Of a stretch of DNA of 64,000 nt, positions 32,076 through 43,575 are shown one piece after another. The notes beneath the pieces were generated by a model. It did not search any database. It was given only the letters and a program-made list of their open reading frames with translations, and was not told where the DNA came from. Position 1 is the first letter of the stretch, and each line of letters begins with the position of its first letter. This DNA is from Tridacna crocea. Its lineage: Eukaryota; Mollusca; Bivalvia; Cardiida; Cardiidae. The stretch is taken from NCBI GenBank assembly GCA_943736015.1, contig OX031071.1:29978619-30042618 (forward strand). Direction: 5' to 3'. The translations under genes and the position numbers were made by a program.

Positions 32076-33605
32076 TTTGAAACTTGATCACTAGCAAACA
32101 TTTTCTGAAAAGATTAACTTTGAATTTTACAGTACAGGTGTAGGTCTTTCAAATTATGATAACAGAAAATGTCATTTCAGCATTATTTCCTGATACCTAC
32201 CAAAAGCAAGAACCAACTCATTGCAATTTTTATGCTTAATCTCTTACCAAACAATTCTGAGTTTTAAATCTGGCAACAAAAGCTTTCGAAAACATTGCAA
32301 AAAAATGCGAAGATGCTAGTTTTCCTTTTTCCTTTGCCTGCAAATTCCTTTTCAATGTTTTTCCTACTTTTTTTGAGAAAATATGTCATAATCTTAGCAG
32401 CATTAAATTTTGACCTTCATTAAAAGCTTTAAATAATCAACTCTAAAACTGTGTTGTCTGGAGAAGTGTTAACTTGTTCCTGTAGACAAATAAAGAACAA
32501 ACTCCTTTTTGCAGACAGAGTAGGTTAAGATCAGGCTGCACACGTAGATTTACACACTCTGCCTTTTTGTGAAATATTCTCACTAGTTGAAGTCATTCTT
32601 TATTCACTTTGGTGATTAACAATATACATACATCACATCAGTTCTAACAGTGTAACAGTTAACAAAAGCTGTGATTTCCGTGATACTTATTTCTATTCTA
32701 TTTTCAGGCCGCTATAAATTCTTCATACTGTTCTTGAGCCTGTCCAACTTTTCCTGTATCAAAGAGAAAACACACTAAATACTGAACATTCTACACACAT
32801 TTTGCTATTATTAGAAAAGCTTTCACATGTTCAAACATTCAGTATACAGACTATTGTGATCATGCAAGTAGGGTTGGCAAAAAACACACTGAACATAAAA
32901 CTTTCATTCCAATCCTGCACTCTATACCAAACAATCCTATTTTTCAACCAAGAGGAAGAATTAAGAAAACAGTGGAGAAAAGGGAAAAATAGTGACCATA
33001 ATACTCTTCTTATATCACAATGTTTTCAATGCTTTCAAATACAAAACCAATTATTCAGATTGAAACATTATGAAAAAAGTCTAAAATTTTGTCACATGCT
33101 AGAAAGTGAACTTCATTGTACTTATAGATTGTTGATTGACATTACTTTAAAATTGAGGTTAGTTATACTAATGTGCTTGCTACAGATCTGAACTTGATGT
33201 CTCCATTTGAATTTCTCATCCAATATATTGGACCATGCAGGACTCCAAAGAGTTGAACAACATTCAGTGTTTAAAATTCTATAGCACAATCCTGAGTTTT
33301 GATGACCATAATGACTTTTCAAAACATTGTGGAAAATGGGAAAATGCCAATACACCTTCAAATAAACAATATTCAATTTTAGGGTCACATTAACATAATG
33401 ATCTGCAAATGTGTTCAATATAAACAAGTCTAAATATCACAGGTGTACCCACAGTACTTACTGATTTCTTCAGCTAATTTAAAAGGTTAGTTTTCTTTTT
33501 TTTAAGCGTTTTCTGTCATTGAAACATCACCCAAAACATCTTCCATTACCTATTCCAACCTGCAAACTAAAATAAAAGAAACTTTCACAACACAAATAAA
33601 AAAAA
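32076..33605. other. No gene seen; decayed MITEs
   Basis: MITE relics at about 32240-32475 (CTTACCAAACAATTCTG ... GTCTGGAGAAG) and 33220-33430 (AAAACATTGTGGAAAATGGG). A 129-codon plus frame (32802-33191) runs partly through a third relic (TATACCAAACAATCC...GAAAACAGTGGAG) and is not considered coding. Confidence 0.5.
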
Positions 33606-33790
33606 AGAGGGCCATGATGGCCCTGGATCGCTCATCTGATTCAATAGGCAAAATTTCACTGCAAGTGCATACTTCAATTTCTGACCTATTGTCAAGTCAA
33701 TTGAGCCTAAAATTGGCCTCTAGGGGGCCCACAAAGAATTTCTGTAAGTTACCATAGACCCAGAGCCTAGAGGCACGGATCCACACCCCT
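33606..33790. repeat. Solo unit of a GGCCATGATGGCCC dispersed repeat
   Basis: AGAGGGCCATGATGGCCCTG and GATCGCTCATCTGATTC open the block, the leader shared with 37830, 40018 and 62877 and with the minisatellite arrays. Confidence 0.7.
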
Positions 33791-34492
33791 AAACACTTCC
33801 ATAATAAAACAGACAAGACTATTATAATACTCTCAAAGTTTCACACCTGAAATAGTGCAACTTTTGCAATAAAACCATTACAATAGCATGCCATGAACAA
33901 CAAGTGAACTAACCGTGCCCTATTTCATTTTTTTTGTCTGCAAATGCTTTTACACTGGATCAGTCTAGAATTGTGTCTGGTAAAGAGTTAAAACAGGTGC
34001 TTGCTTAGAACATACATAGTTTGAAATAATTACTTTTTCTGGATACTTAATGATGAACATAAGAGCATCACTCCGGCAAAAAAGTGTTTGAAGCATTTCT
34101 TTAATGCATCATACCAAGCACAATACCTAGCAAGACATGACATAATAATGGTTCCATAGAAATAATTCTGTCCAGAAACCAATGGATCACAAGGTAGAAT
34201 GATCCCTTGACATAGATAAAATTTGGTCAAAGCAAAAAATGTTCAGTTCATGTCAGCTCGCACAGTATGTGCAGACTGAAAGGAGTCGAAGCTGTTTGCA
34301 GATGCATTAAACCGTCTTCTAACATAACATGGTATTCATAATTGACTTAAATAGATCATTTGAGTAACAATCCCTTACTCAATGTTTGTTCACTGATGAT
34401 TTATTAGAATTTGAGCAAGTTGTGGGGCCAAAATAACAGTCAAATGAAACTGGGTCGGCAAAGAAATTGGAATGCAACAATATATTTGACCA
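33791..34492. other. No gene seen
   Basis: A MITE half end (CTGCAAATGCTTTTACACTGG, TCTGGTAAAGAGTTAAA) lies at about 33938-33990. Otherwise nothing is recognised. Confidence 0.5.
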
Positions 34493-34690
34493 GGGTCCGT
34501 ATTCATCAACCATTCTTAAGAACATTCTTTGTCTTGTTCTTCAAAATTTTCTAACTGTGAAAGTAACAGAGTTTCTAATTGGCTTAACCGAATGGTTTAG
34601 CCAATCAGAAGTTCTTTTACTTTCACATTGACAGAATTTTGAAGAACAAGACAAAGAATGTTCTTAAGAATGGTTGGTGAATACGGACCC
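34493..34690. mobile_element. 198-bp palindromic MITE with GGGTCCGTATTCA ends
   Basis: Arms of about 65 nt start GGGTCCGTATTCATCAACCA and contain TTCTTAAGAACATTC. A second internal stem (TTGGCTTAACC / GGTTTAGCCAA) caps the hairpin. No clear target duplication. MITEs with similar ends are, to my knowledge, widespread in marine animals. Confidence 0.8.
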
Positions 34691-35313
34691 AGAGCTCCAA
34701 TTAGAGAGAGTGATTTTTATATCAAAATTGAAAATATACATTATTCTCCACTAAACCCAATGTCGGCACTCAACATAGAGTTTGGAAGAGAAATAATGAA
34801 ATAATGGATTTAGAATACCATCACTTCCTCTTTTCTGGAGCTGTTTAACTATTATACCTTGACATGTCCACCTTGACCTACAGGCAGCACTACTCCAACT
34901 ATTAGGTAAACATCAAGAGCTGTCAACTAGAATAATGTAATACATGTATGGACTATTAAAACTAATAGCCTTCTACAACAATTTGGAGGAAGAACATTCC
35001 TACCACACATCATTCAAACACCCAGTGACAGTCAAAGTTAAATATAATTATATCGTTAAAAGTCGGAACTGTGTGGTAAAGAGTTAAAATGCATATAGAT
35101 ATAAACCATACCTTTTAAAACTACAGAAACTTTTGTGCCGATGACAATCTGTAATTGTGCTGTAGGTGCAAGCTTAGATGCTTGCAGATAAATGGAATTC
35201 AAAACTAGGTAGAAAGGTGCCTGGTTGCTCTAGAATGTGTTTCCATTGTAATCTGGTTTTATTATTTATTTTTTCCCCAGCAACTTACACTTGAACCAAC
35301 TGTATAGTGACAG
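34691..35313. other. No gene seen
   Basis: Ends of a decayed MITE (AAAAGTCGGAACTGTGTGGTAAAGAGTTAAA) lie near 35055-35089. Confidence 0.5.
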
Positions 35314-35320
35314 ACTGCCA

Positions 35321-37651
35321 TGGGGATAGGGTCAAAACGGCCCAATTCCGAAACGGCCCGGTCCAAAACGGCCCAATTTACCAAAACGGCCCACAAATAT
35401 GGGTACCAAAAAGGCCCACTTTTCAGATATGGTCAAAATCATAGTTTGATGTAGATATTTTTTCAATATAGCTGAGTTTTTAGCCTAACTTTTCTGTTAA
35501 TTTCATTTAATTATACTATATGTCGATCTATGTATCTAAAATAAATGGTAAAATATGACCGGATTTGTTTAATGTTGTTTTTAACACGTTGCGTGTTTCT
35601 TCCTCAGATACTTTTTTCTTATCTATCTAATTAACGCCTGACTGTCACAAACTTGTTTAAGATGGTTTCAAACACAGGTGTTTGACACTGTTTTGACATT
35701 GTTTTGTAAGTTTTTTTTATATCAAGTTCACGAGTTTGTTGCATATATATTTGAAAAGAGTTAAATAAAAGATGATTGTAGGAAAGAAAGTGTCAGGTAA
35801 AAAAAAAAGAATCAGGAAAAAAAAGTATCGGTTCCCAAAAAGGAGACTAAGGTAATAATTACTTTGTTTGTGATAGATATTTGGTTGATAGTTTTTATTG
35901 ACTTTGTATAGAAGAAATGTGATATTTGTACATCTGTTTTTTTTTTTTTTTTTTTGGCCCTAGATTGGGAAGAAATGTGGTTGATACCTACACAAGATTG
36001 GGAAAAAGCAATAGTAATTGTACAGCCATAAAAGCATGAGTTTTGGGTTTTATCTTGTAGATTTTGTTATTATCTATCATCTGTGCAAAAGTAATTTGGA
36101 AATAATCGATCTTTATGCGTTAAATCGATGTGATATTATTGAAAGTGTTTGGCGGACATTCTACGTGTTTATAAATACATGAGATGAAATAACTCTTGTT
36201 TCAGACTAGAAATTCATTCAAAGTTATATACAAAGTACTAGTTCAAACCGAGTACCAAAAGATAAATATATATACTTGCTTAAATTAAAAGCATTTGCTC
36301 AAGACAAAATAAATGTAACTAGGACATTAATTATTGCGTTGAATGTAAGAAAAAAATCATTAAACGTTTATCATTATGTGGTCCAAGATTGTAAAAACTA
36401 GCAAGGACTTGCCATTCTTTGTCAGCGTGATTTCCTCTCGGCGGCTCGGCCTGTCTCAATTTCTTAAAATTGTCAATCTCCTTCAATGTTTTCAATCATT
36501 GACATTGTTAGAGATAGAGTCTAAAATTCGAACTCCAGAATGTTTCAAAATTCTGTTGGTAATTTGATGAATAAAATGAGGTTAATAAAATCCACTGTGG
36601 CGACGTTGAAAATGCTCGTCATGAGCACTCTCATTTTCCCATGTTTTCAATTAATTTTAAAAATCTTAAAAACAAGCGATTATTTGGAAAAGGGATAAAT
36701 TATAGGTAAAAGTGAAGAACAAGAGCATCTAGGGGGACGTATTCACCCTTTACCACATTTTAAAGCTTTACCAAAGCAAATTAGCAGACGATATTCATGG
36801 ATACAAGAGTTTGTGGTAGAATAAATTTTAGGTAAATGACATAAGGATGGAAGCACGCCATTTATCCCTTGCCATGATGTTGCTAGATAATAACAAAATC
36901 TACAAGATAAAACCCAAAACTCATGCTTTTATGGCTGTATAATTGCTGTGGCGTATACATTTCTACTGTGGCGTATCTGTTGTGGATAATTCACCTGTGG
37001 CGTATTTTAAAAGATCGATTTCCTGCATAAATATAAAATATTTCTCAATCATTTTTGCACAGATGATAGATATGGCTGTATAATTGCTGTGGCGTATACA
37101 TTTCTACTGTGGCGTATTTGTTGTGGATAATTCACCTGTGGCGTATTTTAAAAGATCGATTTCCTGCATAAATATAAAATATTTCTCAACCATTTTTGCA
37201 CAAATGATAGATTATGACTTAATCTACTAGATAAAACATAAAAATCCCATTTTAATAGCTGTATATTTGCTGTGGCGTATACATTTCTCCTGTGGCGTAT
37301 CTGTGGCGTATATTTCTTCTGCGGCGTATTTAAGTGAGACCCATTCGGCCTGTGCATTTTTTCCTTTCAACTGTCTTATGCTCCAGTTTATTCCATTTTT
37401 ATTTAAAACTGACCTGAAAAAAAAAGGGCTAGAAAACTGCATTGATTCCTTCTCTAAATACATGTATCTGGGTGAGATGATCGAACAAATGCATGAAAAC
37501 TTGCATACATAATAAAAAACATTACATACAGCTTCCATTACTTAAGAATAAAGCAAGAAAAAAAGTGGGCCGTTTCGGTTGTGGGCCGTTTCAGTTTTGG
37601 GCCGTTTCGGTATTGGGCCGTTTTGGAGGTGGGCCGTTTTGACCCCCATTC
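35321..37651. mobile_element. 2.3-kb element bounded by inverted arrays of GGGCCGTTTYG
   Basis: The left end (35331-35420) carries five copies of AAAACGGCCC spaced 10-25 bp. The right end (37566-37641) carries five copies of GGGCCGTTT in the opposite orientation. GGGTCAAAACGGCCC is shared by both extremes. ACTGCCA flanks it at 35314-35320 and 37652-37658, a candidate 7-bp target duplication, although the outermost 5-6 bases of the two ends do not match well. Inside are a 56-bp inverted repeat (36021-36076 and 36884-36939) and a 141-bp direct repeat (36931-37071 and 37072-37212) with about ten CTGTGGCGTAT motifs. No transposase is seen. Confidence 0.65.
36931..37330. repeat. 141-bp direct repeat plus partial third copy
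   Basis: ATGGCTGTATAATTGCTGTG starts at 36931 and 37072 with near-identical bodies; a variant resumes at about 37255. The submotif CTGTGGCGTAT recurs about ten times. Confidence 0.85.
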
Positions 37652-37829
37652 ACTGCCACAATGTTCACAATAATCTTTCTATTTGAACCAAATTCAAATT
37701 TATGTTCATACATGCTTTATAAGCATGGAAAGGTGCACTGGCCGCCGCCATATAACTAAAATAATGTTGAAAACGGCCTTAAACACCATACAATCAATCA
37801 TTAACATAAAAAAAAAGATATCCAAAAGA

Positions 37830-38400
37830 ACAAGAGGGACTAGAAGGCCCTGGATCGCTAACCTGAATCTTTTGAAACAGTGGAAACGAAATCATTATTT
37901 TGACAAGCAATTTCCAAAAGGTCACGTGTAAAAGTCATTTCAAAATCTCACCAGCAGTTTAAGGAAAGAAGAACTTTTAAGAATTTCTTAATTTCCATAT
38001 AGTGCAAGTAGCCCCCATTCACTAGAGCCATGTTTCTTGACGGATCAAAATTTCGCGAACAGTTTATGAAAAGGGTCACCCAAGGAACATTGCTGTGAAA
38101 TTATTTTAAAATCTGACGAGCCATTTCAGAGAAGAAGAATTTTTGAGAATTTCTTCATTTCCATATAGTTCAAGTAGCCCCCATTCACCAGAGCCATGTT
38201 TCCAGATGATTAAAAATTTCGCAAACAGTTTTTAAAAAGGGTCACACAAGGAACATCTCTGTGAAATTATTTTAAAATCTGACAAGCTGTTTCAGAGAAG
38301 AAGACTTTTTAAGAATTGCTTCATGTCCGTATAAAGTGCAATTAGCCCCTATTAACCAGAGCCATGTTTAAAGACAGATCAAAATTTCGCGAACAATAAT
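37830..38400. repeat. GGCCCTGGATCGCTAACCTGA repeat, ~160-bp unit, three copies
   Basis: After the leader ACAAGAGGGACTAGAAGGCC the unit GTGAAATTATTTTAAAATCTG ... AGAAGAATTTTTGAGAATTTCT ... CAAGTAGCCCCCATTCACCAG ... ATTTCGC(G/A)AACAGTTT ... AAAGGGTCAC repeats. The same unit forms 40018-40710. Confidence 0.8.
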
Positions 38401-38470
38401 ACTCATTTAAAATGATAGCACATTTTGTAGGATAATATCATAGTGGAAATGCTTTCTATTAGGAAAGTAC

Positions 38471-38560
38471 TACCTTAGCTCAGTGATGGGTGTATTGATT
38501 TTTTCAGCCTCAATAAAGGAAGATCTTCACTGTGCAGGTTCGAACCCCATCCAGGGCATT
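38471..38560 (+). repeat. tRNA-like sequence
   Basis: CCTTAGCTCAGTGATGGG (D-arm-like) and CAGGTTCGAACCCCATCCAGGG (T-arm-like B box) are about 60 nt apart. The separation is too large for an intact tRNA, so this is a tRNA-derived SINE head or pseudogene. Confidence 0.4.
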
Positions 38561-38566
38561 TTGTAT

Positions 38567-38792
38567 TTAACCCTTTACTCCATAGATACTCATTTCTACA
38601 CATTGCTTGTAGGAGCCTTTGGAAAACATTGTGGCAAAAGATGAGATTGCTCGTGACGAGCAATTTTACCTTTTGTCACAATGCTTTCTATGCTATCAAA
38701 AGGTGTCATATACACAAAAGAAACGGTTTCATCCTTGCTGTTATTTAGGGTCAATTAGAGATGTCACAGGAATGCCTTATGGGGTAAAAGGG
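38567..38792. mobile_element. TTAA-type MITE, GCTCGTGACGAGC subfamily
   Basis: Starts TTAACCCTTTACTCCATAGA and ends near ATGGGGTAAAAGGG. Core ATTGCTCGTGACGAGCAATT between ACATTGTGGCAAAAG and its mirror. The left end matches an isolated end at 13093. Confidence 0.8.
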
Positions 38793-39047
38793 CTATCCAT
38801 TGCCTGAAGCTTTCATGTTGTAAGAATATGCTTTTCAATTGTTTAATCATGTATCAAACAACTCTATGTTTTAACTAACCTGGAGTTTAATGCATTGAAG
38901 ATATTGTGGGAAATGCAGGAAATTCCAGTAACAAGAGTTTTCTTCTTTTTCCATGATGTTTTTTATCCATCCAAATTCATTTCTACCCTTTCACTGATAT
39001 AATATCTATTGTCTACAAATGTTTTCATTTATTTCATGCTTCCCAGT
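38793..39047. other. MITE fragments only
   Basis: AGATATTGTGGGAAATGCAGG and TTTTCCATGATGTTTT are halves of a decayed TTAA-type MITE. Confidence 0.5.
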
Positions 39048-39968
39048 AGATTATCGAGAAATATTAGTGAAATATTTTTCAATATTTCATGGCTAGGACC
39101 AGTGAATATACTGATTCTTATATTCTAAATCTTCAACTGAAAAAATAAAAATTGTTCCCACGCACTAGTTACCTAGGTAAAATGCGGATGTGTCACAACC
39201 AGATGCAAAATATTACTAAATATAATTTACCTTATATTTCTCGCGCTTGAAGTAATATTGCAATGCTTTGCTATGCTGATGGGGTATGCCACAGGAAATA
39301 ACCAAACAGAGCTGTACTGGATTTTGATTAAGTTCCCCAAAAAGGGGTAAAAAGCATGAAATAAATAGAATCGTTTTTTGTTTTTTCTTGTGAAAGATCA
39401 AAATTTATTTCATCGAGTTAATATCATCAGAAATATTTTCATGAGTGCACCACTCGATGAAATAACTTTCGATCTTTCAGCGTGCCACTAAAACAAGTTT
39501 CCTCTATTTAGTCAGTTTAAACCCTTACCCTGCTAAATATTTAGAGGATATTTGTTTTTTTATCTATTCATTTCATCGAGTGAACATCAGCAGTAATATT
39601 TTCACGAGTGGGGCAGCCACGAGTGAAAATATTACCAATGGTGTTTACGAGATGAAATATATTTGGATTTTTTACCAAAAAACAATTATTTTATTTATTT
39701 CATGCTTTTAACCCTTTCTTGAAGGAGATTTATCAAAATCCAGCATAGTTCTTTTCAGTTATTTCCCATAGCGTACCACCTCTGCATAGCAACACATTAC
39801 AACATTACGTCAACCTCCTGAAATGTAAGGTAAATGACATCATAATTCCATCTGCTTGTGAAGTCACATGCATTTTACCTAGGTAACTAGAACACAAAAT
39901 CGGTACTTTCACTGGTCGCACCAGTGGGATATCAAAAAATATTTTCACCACTATTTCTCGATATCCTA
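39048..39968. mobile_element. ~920-bp foldback element
   Basis: The two halves are diverged inverted copies: ATCGAGAAATATTAGTG (39050) faces CACCACTATTTCTCGATAT (ends 39965); CTAGTTACCTAGGTAAAATG (39168) faces CATTTTACCTAGGTAACTAG (39869); GCATGAAATAAAT (39353) faces ATTTATTTCATGC (39693). Arms run about 350-380 bp. The centre (39405-39660) holds smaller alternating inverted repeats of TTTCATCGAG and ATATTTTCACGAGTG. No coding capacity. Confidence 0.8.
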
Positions 39969-40017
39969 CCGGAAAAAATGAAATAAATTGATTGAAACTT
40001 TCAAGTCATTAGAAAAC

Positions 40018-40710
40018 AAGAGGGCCAAGATGGCCCTGGATCGCTCACCTGAATTTTTGAGAGGACCATCGCCAGTTTTTTTCAAAATCTGGTCAGTCAT
40101 TTCAGTGAAAAAGAATATTTAAGAATTTCTTCATGTCTGTATAGTGTAAATATCCCACAGCCATCAGAGCCATGTTTCTTGATGGATCAACAATTTTTGA
40201 AAAGGATCAGACCAGAAACATTGCTGTGAAATTATTTCAAAAATCTGATCAGCCGCTTCAGAGAAGGAGAATTTGAAAGAATTTCTTCATGGCCATATAG
40301 TGCAAGTAGCCCCCATTCACCAGAGCTATGTTTCTTTGACAAATCAGCATTTTGCGAACAATTTTTGAAATGGGTCCCCAAAGGAACATTTCTGTGAAAT
40401 TATTTCAAAATCTGATCAGCTGTTTCATTGGAGAATTTTTAAGAATTTCTTCATGGCCATATAGTGCAAGTAGCCTCCATTCACTAAAGCCATGTTTCTT
40501 GACGGATCAAAATTTTCCGAATAGTTTTTGAAAAGGGTCACCCAAAGAACATCTCTGTGAAATTATTTAAAAATTTGATCAGCAGTTTAGAGAAGAAGAA
40601 TTTTTAAAAATTTCTTCTTTGCGGTATAGTGCAAGTAGCCCCCAATCCCCAGAGCTATGTTTCTTTATGGACCAAAATTTCACGAACACTTTTTGAAAAG
40701 GGTCACTTTA
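40018..40710. repeat. GGCCAAGATGGCCC-led ~160-bp repeat, four copies
   Basis: ACAAGAGGGCCAAGATGGCC and GGATCGCTCACCTGA lead, then four units with TGTGAAATTATTTCAAAATC, AAGAATTTCTTCATGGCC and ATAGTGCAAGTAGCCCCC. Same family as 37830-38400. Confidence 0.85.
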
Positions 40711-42717
40711 ATTATGTTTATGTGGTAACAAACAACTAGTTATTTACAAGCATTGTTTTGACAGTTTTAGGGGTAAAGATATCAGCCCGATGCTTTTTAA
40801 ACAGCAGAAGATTCTCCTACATAAGGCTAAATGGTCTGGATTTTAAATGTTGATGACCTGTCACGATGTTGTTCTTTCTTAAGTTGACAACGAGAAACAG
40901 GATGTAAATGCAATAAAGCCAATAAAGCAATAGTTACGCATTGTTTTTATAAAGTATCTATTACTGAAAGTCCTGGGTGTGTCTAGACGACGTAACAGAT
41001 TAAATCATGTATCTGTAATTGGAGAAGGAGAAGGGGATTTTTCTCGTGTGTTCTTGTCCTTTCATTACAAAATTCCAAACTGGACTTCCCCAATTTCATC
41101 TTTCACACGGTCCAGTTTTGAATAATTTTGGGACGTTACTCTATAAATGATTAAATCTCAAAGTCCTTATTTTCTTCTGGGCGACATTTTCTTTGCATTT
41201 GTAATACATTAGCAATTCAACTGAAACCAAGTAACACAGCCAAAACGAGTTAAACAATTTGGCAAAAACACTTGAAAGAGGGTTTTATTTTTGTGGTAAT
41301 TGGTATTTTTTGAGTTCTTTTAGATTCGATCTAGTTAGGAAACAAAACTTATGGATGTTTTGATTCATTTCTTGAGAAAAGCTTGTCCCTAGAAAAAGGT
41401 TATGTCTCTTATGCCTACCATACTAAATCTTCATCAAACCAAGGAATTCTGCATTGCTTTCATTCATATCTACTTGCAATTTTAAACAATTACTATTGTT
41501 AATTTAGGTTTTAGGAATCAGAAATTTCATTCTTTTGTAGTCTAAAAATTATTCTTAATTTTGAGGACTTATTTTATTTCATGTTATAAGGTCATAATTG
41601 ACAAAATTTCATTCAAACTCCTATTGTGCTCCTTTGTCTTTGTTTATTACTAAATATTGTTAATTGTTAAATGCTTGTTGCTGGTTTTCTTTCTCGCTAA
41701 CGCTTGTCTCGTAACACGTTAAAGGTAGCCCTTCAGATTTTTGGACGAACATTTTACAAAAGTGCAAAAAAATCATCCTTATACTCCCAAAGCCTTTTAA
41801 TTTTTCATCATAAAACCCCAGTAGTCGAAAACCGTCCGACAAGACGAGAAATTAGAGATTTACTACGGCCCAGGTTGACACCAACGGGAGACACATTCTA
41901 TTTTTAGATGATCAATTCGCTCATTTACTTACAGGAATACACAGAAGAAGATTCAAACATACCGTCCGAAGAAGACATTATGGAAAATAATTAGTACATG
42001 TTTGTTATGATAGGGAATTTAAGCGTTATGAGTCACGTGCCAGTCACTTGACATTCCCTTAATGCTTTCTTGATTTTTGGCGCTAAATCTAAAAATAGCT
42101 CAAGAGGCTACGTAGCCTTTTAAGGGAATACCATAAAAAAATGTTTTTTTTTTTGTAATTTTATGAATCTTAATTATTGATGATTTGTATTATTTTTTCA
42201 TATGAATTTCAGTGATATATATATATTTTTTAATTTCGTGAGATGTAAAAATTCTAAATACCCACCTTTAATCTTGAGATAGTATGGTAAAGAAATGATT
42301 CCATAGATTTTTAACCTGTCGACTGCTAAATAGACGACATACACATAAGACATCATTAACTTTAACCATGGAAAGTAGAACTTAAGTTCGTCTTGCCGAG
42401 AGACTAGATCAAGATCGGACTTTAAGATATATCTTTACAACCAAAGAGAAAAAAACGCTGTTTAAACTTGATACTGACTTTTTAAAGGACAATTTGTAAT
42501 TTCTTAAGTTGTTTTTACAACCAAGATGTTAACTAAGGTAACGAGAAAAATCTATCACGACCGAAAATCACTATTATTCCTTTGGTGATGTAACACAATC
42601 TTACACTGTATTGTTCTCTGTATCTACTGTTGTCAAAATTGAAATCATCGTATAGATGATAAATTGGGACTACTTTAACGTCTTGTAAACCCATTTTAAC
42701 TTTCCTCCAGCCCTAAT
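40711..42717. other. No gene seen
   Basis: AT-rich. Frames at 41660-41907 overlap on both strands with no domain. TAGGGAATTTAAGCG near 42013 and its inverted partner TTCCCTTAATGCT near 42053 make a small foldback. Confidence 0.5.
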
Positions 42718-42936
42718 TTAACCATTTACTGAAGAGTCCCTGGTTTTCACGTCCATGGAAAGAAGGCTATTGGAAACATGGGGATGTGGGAGAAGGAAAA
42801 AAACAACCAAAAAACAAAAACAGATAGAAAATGGTACCCAGCATTTTCTCCTTTGCCCACAATGTTTTTACCTCATTACCGTTTGCAAATACTTTTGAAT
42901 TTGAGAGTTTGAACTTTGTCGTTTGGGACAGGTTAT
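42718..42936. mobile_element. TTAA-type palindromic MITE, diverged
   Basis: TTAACCATTTACTGAAGAGTC ... GTACCCAGCATTTTCTCC ... TTGCCCACAATGTTTTTACC ... TTTGTCGTTTGGGACAGGTT. The left hairpin arm is interrupted by an A-rich insertion (AAAAAACAACCAAAAAAC). Confidence 0.7.
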
Positions 42937-43098
42937 CATTACAGATGGTAAATTTGGACCACATTCATGTCATGATGGACTAATCCGAAATTATTATTGC
43001 TATCTCATTCAAAACAGCCTTACAGGAGATCAGATTCGTTTACATTTGCCTTACATAGACACATCTTGAGCTAGTTTCAGAATGCCTAAACAAATCGT

Positions 43099-43575
43099 GA
43101 TGGCCATGCTTTGTATAAAAAAGTGCGTTAAATACCACATTTCGGCCTTGCTTTGTAAAGAAAGGGTGTAATGCTTGATTATGGCCATGATTTGTAAAAG
43201 GGGTTTTAATGCCTATTATGGCCATGCTTTATAAAAAAGGTGATTAAATGCCTGTTTATGGCCATGAATTGTGAAAAAGGGTGTAATGCCTGATTATGGC
43301 CATGATTTGTAAAAGGGGGTGTAATGCCTGATTATGGCCATGATTTGTAAAAGGTGGTGTAATGCCTGATTATGGCCATGAATTGTAAGAGGGGGTGTAA
43401 TGCCTGAACATGGCCATGAATTGTAAAAGGGGGTGTAATGCCTGAACATGGCCATGAATTGTAAAAGGGGGTCTAATGCCTGAACATGGCCATGAATTGT
43501 AAAAAAGGGCGTAATGCCTGATTATGGCCATGATTTGTAAAAGGGGGTTTAATGCCTGATTATATCTATGATAAA
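43099..43575. repeat. 38-bp minisatellite, about twelve copies
   Basis: Unit GGCCATGAATTGTAAAAG plus GGGGTGTAATGCCTGATTAT; GGCCATG recurs at 43260, 43298, 43336, 43374, 43412, 43450, 43488 and 43526 with a strict 38-bp step. Earlier copies (43104-43260) are more diverged. Confidence 0.92.

Noticed and set aside
32802..33191. 129-codon plus-strand frame
   Set aside because: Runs through a decayed MITE (ACCAAACAATCC, AAAACAGTGGAG) with no recognisable domain.
43099..43575. Regular repeats resembling a CRISPR array
   Set aside because: Units are contiguous with no unique spacers and the genome is eukaryotic; it is a minisatellite.
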